In this document: piece after piece, positions 8,481 to 17,602 of the stretch
Layout of the letters: each line of letters starts with the position of its first letter
How positions within the stretch are numbered: position 1 is the first letter of the stretch
NCBI GenBank assembly: GCA_031287575.1
Contig: JAITSV010000005.1
Location: 25,122 to 89,121 of the forward strand
DNA: 64,000 nucleotides
Direction: 5' to 3'
Source: Desulfovibrio sp.
GTDB lineage: Bacteria; Desulfobacterota; Desulfovibrionia; Desulfovibrionales; Desulfovibrionaceae
Position numbers and translations under genes: made by a program
Notes under the pieces: model-generated
What the model was told of the DNA's origin: nothing
Database searches by the model: none
The model's input: only the letters and a program-made list of their open reading frames with translations

Positions 8481-9086
8481 ATGAGACGCTTTCTGCTGAT
8501 GCTGCTCGTGGTGGCGCTGCCCCTCGGCCTCGTGGGCTGCGGTGAATACGGCAAGGTGGACCAGGGCCGGGTGATCGCATACGACAAGAACGCGAAAACC
8601 ATCACCCTGATCCAGGACAAGGCCATGGAGCCGTTGAACCCGGACTACTCCATCCTGCCCCCGCACACCTACAAGCTGCCCACCGACCCCGCTGAAATGG
8701 GGCCGGAGCCCAAGGCCGGGCAGCGCATGAAGCTGGACACCAAGGCCAACATCATCCGCATCTTCAACACCAAGACCCAGGCGTTCGAAGACATCGCGTT
8801 CAAGATGGTGGACCTGCAGGAGAACATCGACCGCAACCATCCGCTGGTATTCGACAAGGCCACGGAAACCGCCAAGAAGTTCCCCATGGTGGACCGCGAC
8901 AAGAAGACGGTGGCCATCTACTCCGGCCGCCAGAAGATGCTGTGCACCATCTCGCTGCCTGACGAATACTTCGCCCTGCCCGATGCCACCTGGGATGCCG
9001 GCGACGAAGTGCGCGTGTACTACAAGGCCGAGGGCGTGTCCCTGCGCTTCATGAACATCACCAAGACCGACATCTTCAAGAAGTAG
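8481..9086 (+). CDS. Lipoprotein of the TauE operon (possibly DUF4881)
   Basis: 201 residues with a lipoprotein signal: MRRF, a hydrophobic stretch, then lipobox LVGC with Cys20. The mature part is rich in Lys and Asp, with repeated short beta-like stretches (RVIAYDKNAKTITLI; KKTVAIYSGRQKMLC). It resembles the Desulfovibrio-type lipoprotein family that I associate with DUF4881, but I could not check this. It lies 31 nt after the transporter, with AGAAGGAG as its ribosome site. It is probably a periplasm-facing accessory protein. Confidence 0.82.
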   Translation: MRRFLLMLLVVALPLGLVGCGEYGKVDQGRVIAYDKNAKTITLIQDKAMEPLNPDYSILPPHTYKLPTDPAEMGPEPKAGQRMKLDTKANIIRIFNTKTQAFEDIAFKMVDLQENIDRNHPLVFDKATETAKKFPMVDRDKKTVAIYSGRQKMLCTISLPDEYFALPDATWDAGDEVRVYYKAEGVSLRFMNITKTDIFKK

Positions 9087-9093
9087 CCAGACG

Positions 9094-9121
9094 GCGGCGG
9101 GGCCGGCAACGGCCCCGCCGC
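9094..9121 (+). terminator. GC hairpin after the lipoprotein gene
   Basis: Twelve perfect pairs (GCGGCGGGGCCG with CGGCCCCGCCGC) closed by a GCAA tetraloop, with a pyrimidine tail that is mostly C. It lacks a U-run. It may end part of the transcripts or protect the upstream message rather than stop all transcription, because the operon seems to continue. Confidence 0.6.
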
Positions 9122-9221
9122 TTCCCCCCCTTCCGCCCCGCCACCTCGCCACGGAATGGCATGATGGCGGGCCGGAACGGGCGGAAGCGGCCCGGCGGAC
9201 ATCAAGACAAGGAGCGACACC

Positions 9222-9446
9222 GTGGAAGACCAGATGGATTTCGCAACCACCGTGGCCCACAAGCTGCTGGTGCTGACCATGAACCTGCTGGCCATCGCGG
9301 CGGTGTGCGCGGGCATGTACCGCGCCTCGTTCGTACCGGACGAATTCACCCCGGTGTTCTTCAAGACGTTCTTCACGGTGCTGGTTCCCTCGTTGGTGCT
9401 GGGCTGGTGCGCAAAGCGCTGGCTGCGCGCCCGGGGCCAGGCGTGA
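9222..9446 (+). CDS. Small two-helix membrane protein
   Basis: 74 residues starting with GTG at 9222, with AAGGAG at 9209-9214. Two hydrophobic helices, about 13-33 and 46-64, are joined by a short acidic loop, and the protein ends in a basic tail (KRWLRARGQA). No family is recognised. Its TGA overlaps the GTG start of the next gene in the pattern GTGA, so the two are translationally coupled. Confidence 0.75.
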   Translation: MEDQMDFATTVAHKLLVLTMNLLAIAAVCAGMYRASFVPDEFTPVFFKTFFTVLVPSLVLGWCAKRWLRARGQA

Positions 9447-10279
9447 CCAGATCGGTGCACCTGGCGCGCCTGCACCGGCGTTCCGGTCGGGTGGCGCTGC
9501 TGCTGCTGCTGGTCTGCGCGCTCAGCCTGGTGGACGGGCTGGTGGGCAGGATGCAGCAGGGGTTCAACCGCACCGACGCGCTGCCCGGCGGCGAATACCC
9601 CGTCAGCGGGCCGTTGCCGCCCCGTACCGAAACCATCGAGGACATGGTCATAGAGGGCGGCACGGACGACAGGCAGGTGCGCCTTGTGCCCTACGAAATC
9701 TTTTCCGGCTACTGGCTGGGCGGAAAGATGTGGCGCGGGGCCATCAAGGTGGGGGCCAGCCCCGCCTCTGGCGAATACGTCATCCGCGTGCACGACAAGT
9801 ACGGTGAAAAGCAGAACCCCACGCTGGTCTTCGCGGTGGTGGTGTGGCCCGACGAGGCCACCCGGATGGCCAACGCGCCGGAACGGCTCACCCGCTGGTT
9901 CGGCATCGATCCCTTCGGCCTGTCCGCGCTGGTGCTGCCTTTCGCCCTGCTGGTCGGGTTCGGCAACTTCATGCTGGGCCGGGCCTGGAGCCGGGCGCTG
10001 CTGGCCGAGCGCAGCGCGGAGATCTACAAGCTGCTGCCCGCGCCCGACGGCGGCGGCAAGGACGTTACCTTCGGCCTGGGCGTGCAGCACGGGGCCAGCC
10101 CCGGCATGCGCTGCCGCATTCGCCGACCCGACGGCACCCCGGTGGGCGAGGCGCGGGTGGTGGAATGTACCGCGCGCGATTGCGTGGCCCGCGTGCCGCG
10201 CGACCTGGACGTGCAGCCCGGCGACGTGGTGACCCTGCCCGACATCATGCCCCGGTCCGCGGAACCCCGCGGCGCGTGA
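9443..10279 (+). CDS. Membrane protein with two TM helices, TauE operon
   Basis: 278 residues from a GTG that overlaps the previous stop by four bases. A TM helix near 14-30 is followed by an extracytoplasmic region of about 120 residues containing a YEIFSGYWLGGKMWRG stretch, then a TM near 160-178 (LSALVLPFALLVGFG). A cytoplasmic tail of 100 residues follows that looks like a small beta-barrel (GMRCRIRRPDG, VVECTARDCVARVP). No named domain is recognised. The coupling to the 74-residue protein suggests that they form one complex in the inner membrane. Confidence 0.75.
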   Translation: MTRSVHLARLHRRSGRVALLLLLVCALSLVDGLVGRMQQGFNRTDALPGGEYPVSGPLPPRTETIEDMVIEGGTDDRQVRLVPYEIFSGYWLGGKMWRGAIKVGASPASGEYVIRVHDKYGEKQNPTLVFAVVVWPDEATRMANAPERLTRWFGIDPFGLSALVLPFALLVGFGNFMLGRAWSRALLAERSAEIYKLLPAPDGGGKDVTFGLGVQHGASPGMRCRIRRPDGTPVGEARVVECTARDCVARVPRDLDVQPGDVVTLPDIMPRSAEPRGA

Positions 10280-10326
10280 GGGCTTGGGGCGGCGGAATTT
10301 GCGGGCCGAGGCCCGGGAGGGGGAAC

Positions 10327-10737
10327 ATGGATTGCCCGGAACTGCTGAAAAGCTGCCGCATTCTGCTGGTAGATGACGAGGATGGCTTTCGCGACGCGCT
10401 GCTGCGCCGCATGCGCAAGCGCGGCGTGACCATGGACGGCGTGGCCAGCGGCCGGGCCGCACTGGAATGGCTGACCCGCGAATCGGTGGACGTGGTCATC
10501 CTGGACATCCAGTTGGGCGACATGGATGGCCGCGACGTGCTGCGCGAAATCCGCAAGTCCGGCGGCGAAGACCCGGCGGTGATCATCCTGAGCGGGCACG
10601 CCTACACGGACATCGCCCTGGACGCCATGCGCGCCGGGGCCAGCGACTATCTGCTCAAACCCTGTCCGGTGGAGGAACTGCTGGAGCGCATCGAGACCGC
10701 GTTCGAGCAGGTGCTCGAGCGCCGCGCCGCGCAGTGA
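10327..10737 (+). CDS. Stand-alone response regulator receiver
   Basis: 136 residues made only of a receiver domain. The acidic pocket is DDE at 16-18, the phosphoacceptor is Asp60 in VVILDIQLGDMDG, the switch Ser is at 89 and the conserved Lys is 111 in LLKPCP. There is no output domain, so it should act by protein contact or as a phosphate relay. GGGAGGGGG precedes the start. It is the last gene of the TauE operon. No histidine kinase is next to it; the hybrid kinase at 52855 is far away, and a link would be speculation. Confidence 0.88.
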   Translation: MDCPELLKSCRILLVDDEDGFRDALLRRMRKRGVTMDGVASGRAALEWLTRESVDVVILDIQLGDMDGRDVLREIRKSGGEDPAVIILSGHAYTDIALDAMRAGASDYLLKPCPVEELLERIETAFEQVLERRAAQ

Positions 10738-11124
10738 GCGCTGTTTCCCAATGGTCTTTCCGCCTGCTGGGTTCCGACCCGAAGGGCGCGGAGCGTGCCC
10801 GTCAGGCGAGCTTGCGAGGCTTACGGGCATCGTGCGCAGAGCGGTCAAGCTTCGCCCGGCATAGCGTTGCTGTCCTTATCCGCGGCATCCGCCGCAAGTG
10901 TTCCACGACAGCAGCATACGCCCATCCCCCCGCAGTCCGGGGCGGAACCTTCGCAGCAGACGGTTCCGCCCCGGACTCACGTTGTGGGAGGAAATGGCGT
11001 GAGGGAAGGCCTCTGCCCGCGGGTACGGCAGAAGCCGCCGGACGGGGGCAGGATGACCTTGCGGGCAAAGCGCGGCGGGGAATGGATGCGGGAGAGGGGG
11101 CGTGGGATGCTGACCGGAGGGGCT
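10738..11124. other. Intergenic region with hairpin repeat
   Basis: 387 bases between the convergent response regulator and RlmM-like genes. It holds the hairpin repeat at 10774-10832 and otherwise only low-quality reading frames. I see no intrinsic terminator with a U-tail. Confidence 0.6.
10774..10832 (+). repeat. 59-nt dispersed hairpin repeat, copy 1
   Basis: 54 of 59 bases match the reverse complement of 20833-20891. The stem arms are GCCCGT (10797-10802) and ACGGGC (10823-10828) around a 20-nt loop. In the other copy the second pair is G-C instead of C-G, so the stem is conserved by paired change. Confidence 0.8.
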
Positions 11125-12057
11125 TCAGTCGCGCAGCAGCACCCAGGTCAGTTCGTGCTTGTTGTGGGCCAGGTGCAGCAGGCGCGACCCCGGCACCGCC
11201 GCGAAGGCGCGCGCCGTGGCGTGGTCCGTCTCGGCCTGAAACTTCAGGGTGCACACGAAGTTGCGGCACTGGCCCAGCTCCAGCCAGCGGCCCACGGTGG
11301 CCAGCAGCCGGTCCGGGTAGCAGATCACGTCCGAGAACAGCCAGTCCACGGCCCCGGCGTGGCGCGGGTCCAGGCCAAAGGCGCTGCCGGTGCAGAAGTT
11401 CACGTTGGGGTGGGCGGCGATGTGCGGGGCGATGTCCGCCTTGTCCACGCTGAACACGCGCGCGTCCAGTTCCGCCAGTACCCAGGTCCACCCGCCGGGG
11501 CAACTGCCAAGGTCCAGGCACAGTTCGCCGGGGCCGGGCCGTCTGTCGATGAGCGTGAACAGTTCCCACAGCTTCAGGTAGGCGCGGGTGGGGGGCACGG
11601 TGCGGTTTTCCTCGAAGCGCGGTTCGCCGTCGGGAAAGGGGCTGGTGCAGCGGGCGGATGCCAGCACCAGGTCCGGCTCCCACAGGGTCCATGACCCCAG
11701 AGGCGCCGTGGGCGGCGCCTCGCCGAACACCACGGGCCGGGCGGCCACTCGTGGCAGCTGTTCCTGGATCAGCGCGGCCCGGCGGTGGTGGCCGGTGGCG
11801 TGCAGATGCCAGTTGCGCTGGATGGCCTTCAGCTTGCGGGCCGCGTCACCGATGGAGGCCACGGGAATGGGCACGGGCTCCAGCCAGACGTTCTGCGCCC
11901 ATGCCGCCGGACGGGCCGGACCCTCGGCCACCACCAGCCGCCCGCGCACGTCCAGCACCCGCGCGCCGTGCAGGTCCTCCAACTCGTGGACGAGGTCGTC
12001 GGTGAACCCGGCGGCGGCGATGTAGATGGTGCGGTCATCCATGGGGGTGGCGGTCAT
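11125..12057 (-). CDS. RlmM-like SAM-dependent RNA methyltransferase
   Basis: 310 residues if the ATG at 12057 is used; a second ATG at 12042 would give 305, and neither has a clear ribosome site. The C-terminal half is an FtsJ/RrmJ-like Rossmann domain with the SAM-binding motif LDLGSCPGGWTW and the catalytic-type Lys in CTLKFQ. PPTRAYLKLWE just before it resembles the PPSR-block of RlmM, the 23S rRNA C2498 2'-O-methyltransferase. The N-terminal part is shorter than in E. coli RlmM (366 residues). The target RNA is inferred from family resemblance only. Confidence 0.75.
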   Translation of the reverse strand: MTATPMDDRTIYIAAAGFTDDLVHELEDLHGARVLDVRGRLVVAEGPARPAAWAQNVWLEPVPIPVASIGDAARKLKAIQRNWHLHATGHHRRAALIQEQLPRVAARPVVFGEAPPTAPLGSWTLWEPDLVLASARCTSPFPDGEPRFEENRTVPPTRAYLKLWELFTLIDRRPGPGELCLDLGSCPGGWTWVLAELDARVFSVDKADIAPHIAAHPNVNFCTGSAFGLDPRHAGAVDWLFSDVICYPDRLLATVGRWLELGQCRNFVCTLKFQAETDHATARAFAAVPGSRLLHLAHNKHELTWVLLRD

Positions 12058-12320
12058 GTGCGTGTCCGTGTGTGGGAGGGCGGTATGGGCGGCGTGGGCG
12101 TGCCTGTAGCCCGGCGCGGCCCGTATGGCAAGGCCGGGCCGGAAGGCGCAGGGGGCAAGGCCGGCGGCTGCCTGCCGTTTCGCGCGGTGCGCCGCCCGCC
12201 TCGCCGTCATGTATGGCCCACCCGCTTGCGCCCGGCCCCGCAATGCCTGTACAGGGCGGTATCGTCGCTCCTTCGCACCCATCATCGGAAACCGCTGCGG
12301 GAACCGCCACCGGATTCGCC

Positions 12321-13295
12321 ATGCCCCCGACCAGCCGCCATCCCGACGGCGCGCCCGTCCCGCGCCTCCCCGACCCGGCCCACGCGTCCGGCCGCCTGTC
12401 CGTTCGCGTGTCTGGCTGGCGCATGGCCGCCCTGAGCCCGCTGCTGGTGCTGCTGGTGCCCTTTCTGGCGGGCGTGGGGCTGACGGCGGCCCAGTCGCTG
12501 GGCTGGCTGCTGCCGATCCAGTACCTGCCGGAACAGACCGCGCAGGGGCTGTACGCGTCGGATGCGTGGGCGGGCTGGCGGCAACTGGCGCAGCCGCACA
12601 TGGCGGGTTCGCTGCTGCTGGGGGTGCGCGTGGCCGGGCTGTCGGCCCTGCTGTCCGTGGCCGGGGGCGCGCTGCTGGCCTACGGGGTGTGGCGGCTGCC
12701 CGTCCGCATGCAACTGGCGGCGCTGGTGTTCCGGGTGCCGCTGGTGCTGCCGCACATCGTGGTGGCCTTCCTGGCCATCGTGTTCTGGAGCCGTTCAGGC
12801 CTAGTGTCCGCCGCGCTGTACCAGGCCGGGATCATCGGCGGACAGGCACGGTTTCCGGCCCTGCTCTGGGGCGGCGACGGCATGGGCATGGTGCTGGCCT
12901 ACACCTACAAGGAACTGCCCTTCGTCATGCTGCTGGCCGTGGCCTCGCTGCGGCGGCTGGACCCGCGCCTGCCAGAGACGGCCCGCATGCTGGGAGCCGG
13001 GCAATGGGCCGTGCTGCGCGACGTGGTGGTGCCGCACCTTGCCCCGGTGCTGCACGCCTCGTTCCTGATCCTGTTCCTGTATGCCTTCGGCGCGGTGGAA
13101 ATTCCCCTGCTGCTGGGCGAATCCACACCGGCCATGCCGGGGGTGGCGGCCTACGACCTGTACTTTCTGCGCTCGCTGGAGGACCGCCCGGCGGCCGCCG
13201 CGCTGCTGACCCTGCTGCTGCTGTGCTGCGCCGGGTTCGTGGCGGCCTACGTGCGCCTGGTGGCCGGGCTGCGCGGACGGGAGCGCCAGCTGTGA
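12321..13295 (+). CDS. ABC transporter permease, first subunit
   Basis: 324 residues with six predicted TM helices and the inner-membrane-component EAA loop (LPETARMLGAGQWAVLRDVVVP near 215-236). The layout is typical of the iron(III)/thiamine/spermidine class of importers. The ATG at 12321 is chosen because the next ones upstream add Pro/Arg-rich sequence; no strong ribosome site is visible, and the ATG at 12423 is an alternative. Its TGA overlaps the next start (GTGA). No ATPase or binding-protein gene accompanies the pair in this window, so the substrate is unknown. Confidence 0.82.
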   Translation: MPPTSRHPDGAPVPRLPDPAHASGRLSVRVSGWRMAALSPLLVLLVPFLAGVGLTAAQSLGWLLPIQYLPEQTAQGLYASDAWAGWRQLAQPHMAGSLLLGVRVAGLSALLSVAGGALLAYGVWRLPVRMQLAALVFRVPLVLPHIVVAFLAIVFWSRSGLVSAALYQAGIIGGQARFPALLWGGDGMGMVLAYTYKELPFVMLLAVASLRRLDPRLPETARMLGAGQWAVLRDVVVPHLAPVLHASFLILFLYAFGAVEIPLLLGESTPAMPGVAAYDLYFLRSLEDRPAAAALLTLLLLCCAGFVAAYVRLVAGLRGRERQL

Positions 13296-14194
13296 CCCCC
13301 CGCGAAGGCAACGACCGCGCCGGACTGCCGGTGGATCGGGCAGGTTCGCGCCCTGGTTCGCGGCCTGATTCGCATTCGGGTCCGCGTCCGGGATCCCGCC
13401 CCGGATCTCGCCCTGGATCCCGCATGTTCCTGACGTTGCTGTGGCTGCTGTTCGGCCTGCCGCTGCCGGTGCTGGCCCTGTGGGCCGCCGCGCCCGGCTG
13501 GGCCTGGCCCGACCTGTGGCCCGCCGCCCTTGGCGGGCGCACGGCGGCCTTCGTGCTGGCCAACCGGCAGTCCATCGCCGGGGCGCTGGCCTCGTCCACC
13601 CTGTACTCGCTGGCCGTGGTGGCGGTAACCCTGTGCGCCTGCCTGGCCCCGGCGCGGCTGCTGGCCTTCGGGCGGTTCCGGGGGCGGGCGGCGCTGGAAG
13701 GACTGCTGCTGGCCCCGGCCCTGCTGCCCGCCATGGGCTTTGCCCTCGGGCTGTACGGCACCCTGGTGCGCCTTGGCCTCGCGGATACCCCGGCGGGCGT
13801 GGTGCTGGTGCTGTCGGTGGTGTCGTACCCGTACATGCTGCGGGCGCTGGCCTCCGGCTTCGAGACCATGGGGCAGGACTATGGCCGTTGCGCCGCCAAC
13901 CTGGGTGCCGGTCCGCTGCTGCGCCTGCTGGCCGTCGAACTGCCGCTGCTGCTGCCCGCCGCCGTGGCGGGCGGGTCGGTGGTGTTTCTGGTGGCCTTTT
14001 CCGACTATTTTCTGGTGCAACTGGTGGGTGGCGGGGTTGTTCCTTCGTTCACCGGGTATCTGTTCCCGGTGTTGCAATCACCGGACAGGGGGCTTGCGGC
14101 CATGCTGTCGCTGGTGTTTCTCGTGGTGCCCGTGGCGCTGTTCATGCTGGTGGAGGGACTGGTGCTGGCCGTGTACCGGCGGCGCGGCATGTAG
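13292..14194 (+). CDS. ABC transporter permease, second subunit
   Basis: 300 residues from the GTG at 13292, which is coupled to the first permease by a four-base overlap. The first 44 residues are a basic, Gly/Ser/Pro-rich extension with RPGSR repeated at its end. The hydrophobic core begins at an internal ATG (13424), which would give 256 residues and may be the true start. The EAA-type loop is GQDYGRCAANLGAGPLLRL. A Phe/Gly-rich final pair of helices matches the usual permease fold. It pairs with the preceding subunit; an ATPase must come from elsewhere. Confidence 0.8.
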   Translation: MTPREGNDRAGLPVDRAGSRPGSRPDSHSGPRPGSRPGSRPGSRMFLTLLWLLFGLPLPVLALWAAAPGWAWPDLWPAALGGRTAAFVLANRQSIAGALASSTLYSLAVVAVTLCACLAPARLLAFGRFRGRAALEGLLLAPALLPAMGFALGLYGTLVRLGLADTPAGVVLVLSVVSYPYMLRALASGFETMGQDYGRCAANLGAGPLLRLLAVELPLLLPAAVAGGSVVFLVAFSDYFLVQLVGGGVVPSFTGYLFPVLQSPDRGLAAMLSLVFLVVPVALFMLVEGLVLAVYRRRGM

Positions 14195-14242
14195 GAGAGG
14201 GGCGCCGGAACGGAAAGTGATGCCTTGCCGACGTCATCGCGC

Positions 14243-14271
14243 GTGCAATCCGCGTCGTGGCGTGGTATGCT
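14243..14271 (+). promoter_or_regulatory. Candidate sigma70 promoter of the GGDEF gene
   Basis: GTGCAA (14243-14248) and TATGCT (14266-14271) are 17 bases apart, about 125 nt before the start at 14397. The -35 match is modest. Confidence 0.4.
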
Positions 14272-14396
14272 GCATCATGGGCCTGTACCCGTCGTTCGGC
14301 ACGGCGGGTGCATCACCCCGCGAGAGGAACCGCCACGGGCGCGAGAGTCCTGGGCGGCACGGCTGGCGATGCGAATCGGGGCCGCAAGGGGGGCAT

Positions 14397-17387
14397 ATGG
14401 ATTTCATCAACATCGGCGAACGGACACGGAATCGCTGGCAGCAGTCGCTGGACACCCTGGCGCGGCTGCTGGGCATTCGCGCGGCGGCCATCATGCGGCG
14501 GCATCCGGGGGGGCTTGCGGTGCTGTTGTCCAGCAACACGGCGGGCAACCCGCTGGTGCCGGGCATGCGCATCGTCACCATGACCGGTGGCACGTACTGC
14601 GACGCGGTCATCGAGGCAGGGCGGCCGGTGTACGTACAAAACGCGCTGGACGACCCGCGCTGGCGCGACAGCCCCATGGTGCGGGCGGGCTTTGTGGCCT
14701 ATCTGGGCTATCCCCTGCTGCTGCCCGACGGGCAGTTGTACGGCACGCTGTGCCTGCTGGAGACGCGCCAGTGGCCCGTCTCGGAGGTGCACCGGGGCAT
14801 CGTGGACGATTTTCACGGCCAGGTGGAGGAAACCCTGGCCCTGGCCTACGAGAACGCCCTGTTCGGCGCGCAGCAGGACACCCTGCCTTCCGCCGCGCTG
14901 ACCGTGAACACCCGTGGCCAGGTGGTGCGGGTCAACCGCCGTTTTCCGAAGCTGTGGGGCATCGATGCGGATGCGCCCGGCCTGGTGGGCCGTCCGCTGG
15001 CCGAGGTGCGCACCCTGCTGGCCGACCGCTTGAGTGACCCCGCCGCCATCGCCGGCGTGCTGCCCGATGACGAGGTGGGCCTGGCGGTATTTTCCGGTAC
15101 AACCGTCCGCGACGCGCTGACCGTTCCGGTACGGGCGCCCGACGGAAACGGCGTGCGTTCGGTACTGCTGGCCGATGGCCGCGTGCTGCGGCGTACCCAT
15201 CGAACCCTGCGCGGCGAGTACGGGCGGGTCTGGGGCAGCGTGTGGCTGTTCGAGGACGTCACCGTCGAGGTGCGCGCCCAGGAAGCCCTGACGCGCAGCG
15301 AGGAGAGGCTGAAGCTGGCCCTGGACGCCGCCAGCGAGGCCCACTGGGACTGGAATTTCGAGACCGGCGAGCTGTATTGCAGCCCGCGCTATTACGAGAT
15401 GCTGGGGTACGTGCCCGGCGAATTCGAGTGCACCCACCACGCCCTGCGCGACCTGATGCACCCCGACGACCTGGGCGAGGTCACCGCCGCCCTGTGTCTG
15501 CCGGACCCGGCGGTGTCGCATGCGGTGGCCGCCTGCGGGGTGGGCCAGTTCGAGGTGCAGTTCCGCCTGCGCACCAAGGACGGCGGCTGGAAGTGGATGC
15601 TGGCGCGGGGCCGGGTGCTGGCCCGGCGCGAGGACGGCTCGCCCGCGCGGGTGGTGGGTACGCACATGGACATCACCACCGCCGTCAGCCAGCGATTGGC
15701 CCTGGCCCGCAGCGAGGAACTGTTCCGGGGCATCTTCAGCACCGCCTCGGTGGGCATCGTGCTGCTGGACCGCTTCGGCCTGCTGGTGCGCGTCAACGAT
15801 GCCTGCGCGCGCATGCTGGGCTACACCCCCGACGAGATGCGCGGCCAGCATTTCAGCCGGTTCATGCATGGTGACGAAACCTCCCTGGCCGCCACCACCC
15901 TGACCAGCCTGCTGGACCGCACCCAGACCGCCAGCCGCCTGCAACACCGCCTGCGCGGCAAGGACGGCGGCTACCTGTGGACCGACATCAGCGCCTCGCC
16001 GCTGGAGGGGCCGGACGGCGAGGTGGAGGCGGCCCTGGCCATCATCGTGGACATCAACGAGCAGCGCGCGGCCCAGCAGGCCCAGGAAGACAGCGAGCGG
16101 CGCTACCGTGCCCTGTTCGAGAACGCCCAGGTGGGCATCTTCCGCACCCGCATCGCCGACGGCAAGTTTCTGGAGGCCAACGGGCGGATCATCGAAATGT
16201 ACGGCTGGGCGGACCGTGCGGAATTCATGGAAAAGATGCGCTCCACCGAATGGTACGTGGACCCGGAGGCGCGCGGCCGCATGGTGGCCACGCTGTTGCG
16301 CCGGGGGGAATTCCGGAACATCGAGGTGGAGATGCGCCGCCGCGACGGCAGCACGGTGTGGTTCGAGTATTCCGGCAAGCTGGACGGCGACACCATCATC
16401 GGGGTGGCTCAGGACGTCACCCAGCGCCGCGCGGCGGAGGCGGCGCGCCAGCGGTCCGAGGCGCACTACCGGCTGTTGTTCGAGGCCGCCGCCGACGCCA
16501 TCTTCCTGCACGACCCCGAGGGGCGCTTCCTGGACGTGAACGAGGTGGCCTGCCGCCGTCTGGGCTACACCCGGCGCGAACTGCTGGCCATGCCCCCGCA
16601 CGAACTGGATGCCGAGGAATTCGCCGAGCAGGCGGGCGAGCGCATCCGGCGGCTGCGCGAGGAAGGGTCGCTGACCTTCGAATCGGCCCACCGCACCCGT
16701 GGGGGCTCGGTCCTGCCCGTGGAAATCCACGCCAAGCTGCTCGATTTCGACGGCAAGCCCGTGGTGCTCAGCATCGCGCGGGACATCACCGACCGCAAGC
16801 GGCTGGAACAGGCGCTGATGCGCGAGGCCACCACCGATCCGCTGACGGGTATCCGCAACCGGCGGCAGTTCTTCGTGGACGCGGAACGCGAGATGGGGCG
16901 GGCCGTGCGCTACGGCCGCCCGCTGGCCGTGCTGATGCTGGACCTGGACCGCTTCAAGCGCGTCAACGACCGCTATGGCCACCACGCGGGCGATGCCGTG
17001 CTGCTGGGCTGCGTGCAGGCCTGCCAGCAGGCCCTGCGCGATACCGACATCCTGGGGCGGCTGGGCGGCGAGGAATTCGCGGCGGTGCTGCTGGAAACGG
17101 ACCTGGACGATGCGCTGGTGGCCGCCGAGCGGTTGCGCCGGGCCGTGGAGGAAATGGACGTGCCGTTCAGCGGGCAGCGGTTGCGCTGTACGGTGAGCAT
17201 CGGTCTGGCCCTGCGCGGCCCGGGGGACAGCGCGCTGGACGACATTTTGCGCCGGGCGGATTCGGCGCTGTATGCCGCCAAGGAGGCGGGCCGCAACCGG
17301 GTGATGCTGGCGCGCGCCGTCAACGGCGGGGCGGAGGATCAGAACCGTCGCTGGAGCAGCGGCGGGGTGCAGCGCGGCGAAGGCTGA
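14397..17387 (+). CDS. GAF-multiPAS diguanylate cyclase
   Basis: 996 residues and no TM segment, so cytoplasmic. A GAF domain fills about 5-160. It is followed by a PAS-like segment (about 165-290) and four PAS/PAC units to about 800; the PAC ends are visible as VVGTHMDITT, IIVDINEQRA, GVAQDVTQRR and SIARDITDRK. The GGDEF domain begins with DPLTGIRNRRQF and has the active-site signature GGEEF near 890. RDTD lies five residues before it, which is the product-inhibition I-site. It should make cyclic di-GMP in response to a small-molecule or redox signal. The ATG at 14397 follows AAGGGGGG. No EAL domain is present. Confidence 0.92.
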   Translation: MDFINIGERTRNRWQQSLDTLARLLGIRAAAIMRRHPGGLAVLLSSNTAGNPLVPGMRIVTMTGGTYCDAVIEAGRPVYVQNALDDPRWRDSPMVRAGFVAYLGYPLLLPDGQLYGTLCLLETRQWPVSEVHRGIVDDFHGQVEETLALAYENALFGAQQDTLPSAALTVNTRGQVVRVNRRFPKLWGIDADAPGLVGRPLAEVRTLLADRLSDPAAIAGVLPDDEVGLAVFSGTTVRDALTVPVRAPDGNGVRSVLLADGRVLRRTHRTLRGEYGRVWGSVWLFEDVTVEVRAQEALTRSEERLKLALDAASEAHWDWNFETGELYCSPRYYEMLGYVPGEFECTHHALRDLMHPDDLGEVTAALCLPDPAVSHAVAACGVGQFEVQFRLRTKDGGWKWMLARGRVLARREDGSPARVVGTHMDITTAVSQRLALARSEELFRGIFSTASVGIVLLDRFGLLVRVNDACARMLGYTPDEMRGQHFSRFMHGDETSLAATTLTSLLDRTQTASRLQHRLRGKDGGYLWTDISASPLEGPDGEVEAALAIIVDINEQRAAQQAQEDSERRYRALFENAQVGIFRTRIADGKFLEANGRIIEMYGWADRAEFMEKMRSTEWYVDPEARGRMVATLLRRGEFRNIEVEMRRRDGSTVWFEYSGKLDGDTIIGVAQDVTQRRAAEAARQRSEAHYRLLFEAAADAIFLHDPEGRFLDVNEVACRRLGYTRRELLAMPPHELDAEEFAEQAGERIRRLREEGSLTFESAHRTRGGSVLPVEIHAKLLDFDGKPVVLSIARDITDRKRLEQALMREATTDPLTGIRNRRQFFVDAEREMGRAVRYGRPLAVLMLDLDRFKRVNDRYGHHAGDAVLLGCVQACQQALRDTDILGRLGGEEFAAVLLETDLDDALVAAERLRRAVEEMDVPFSGQRLRCTVSIGLALRGPGDSALDDILRRADSALYAAKEAGRNRVMLARAVNGGAEDQNRRWSSGGVQRGEG

Positions 17388-17463
17388 CCGGGGTGGGGCC
17401 TGCCCCGCAGGGGGCGGCGCCGCCGGACCCGAGCACGGGCACGAGATGACGCGACAATGCAGG

Positions 17464-17500
17464 ACGGGCGCTTTCCGGAAGATTACCGGAAGGCGCCCGT
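17464..17500 (+). terminator. Terminator-like hairpin after the GGDEF gene
   Basis: ACGGGCGC (17464-17471) pairs with GCGCCCGT (17493-17500), with inner pairing of TTCCGG and CCGGAA. The tail TTGCGTTGG has few Ts. Confidence 0.6.
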
Positions 17501-17602
17501 TGCGTTGGTCGCGCCGGTTCCGTTTGCCGCGTTGCCCGGAAAAGGGTCGACGGGTTGACGGAGCGGCTGCGCCGCTCGGCGGAATAGGCCGTGGCGTGCG
17601 CG

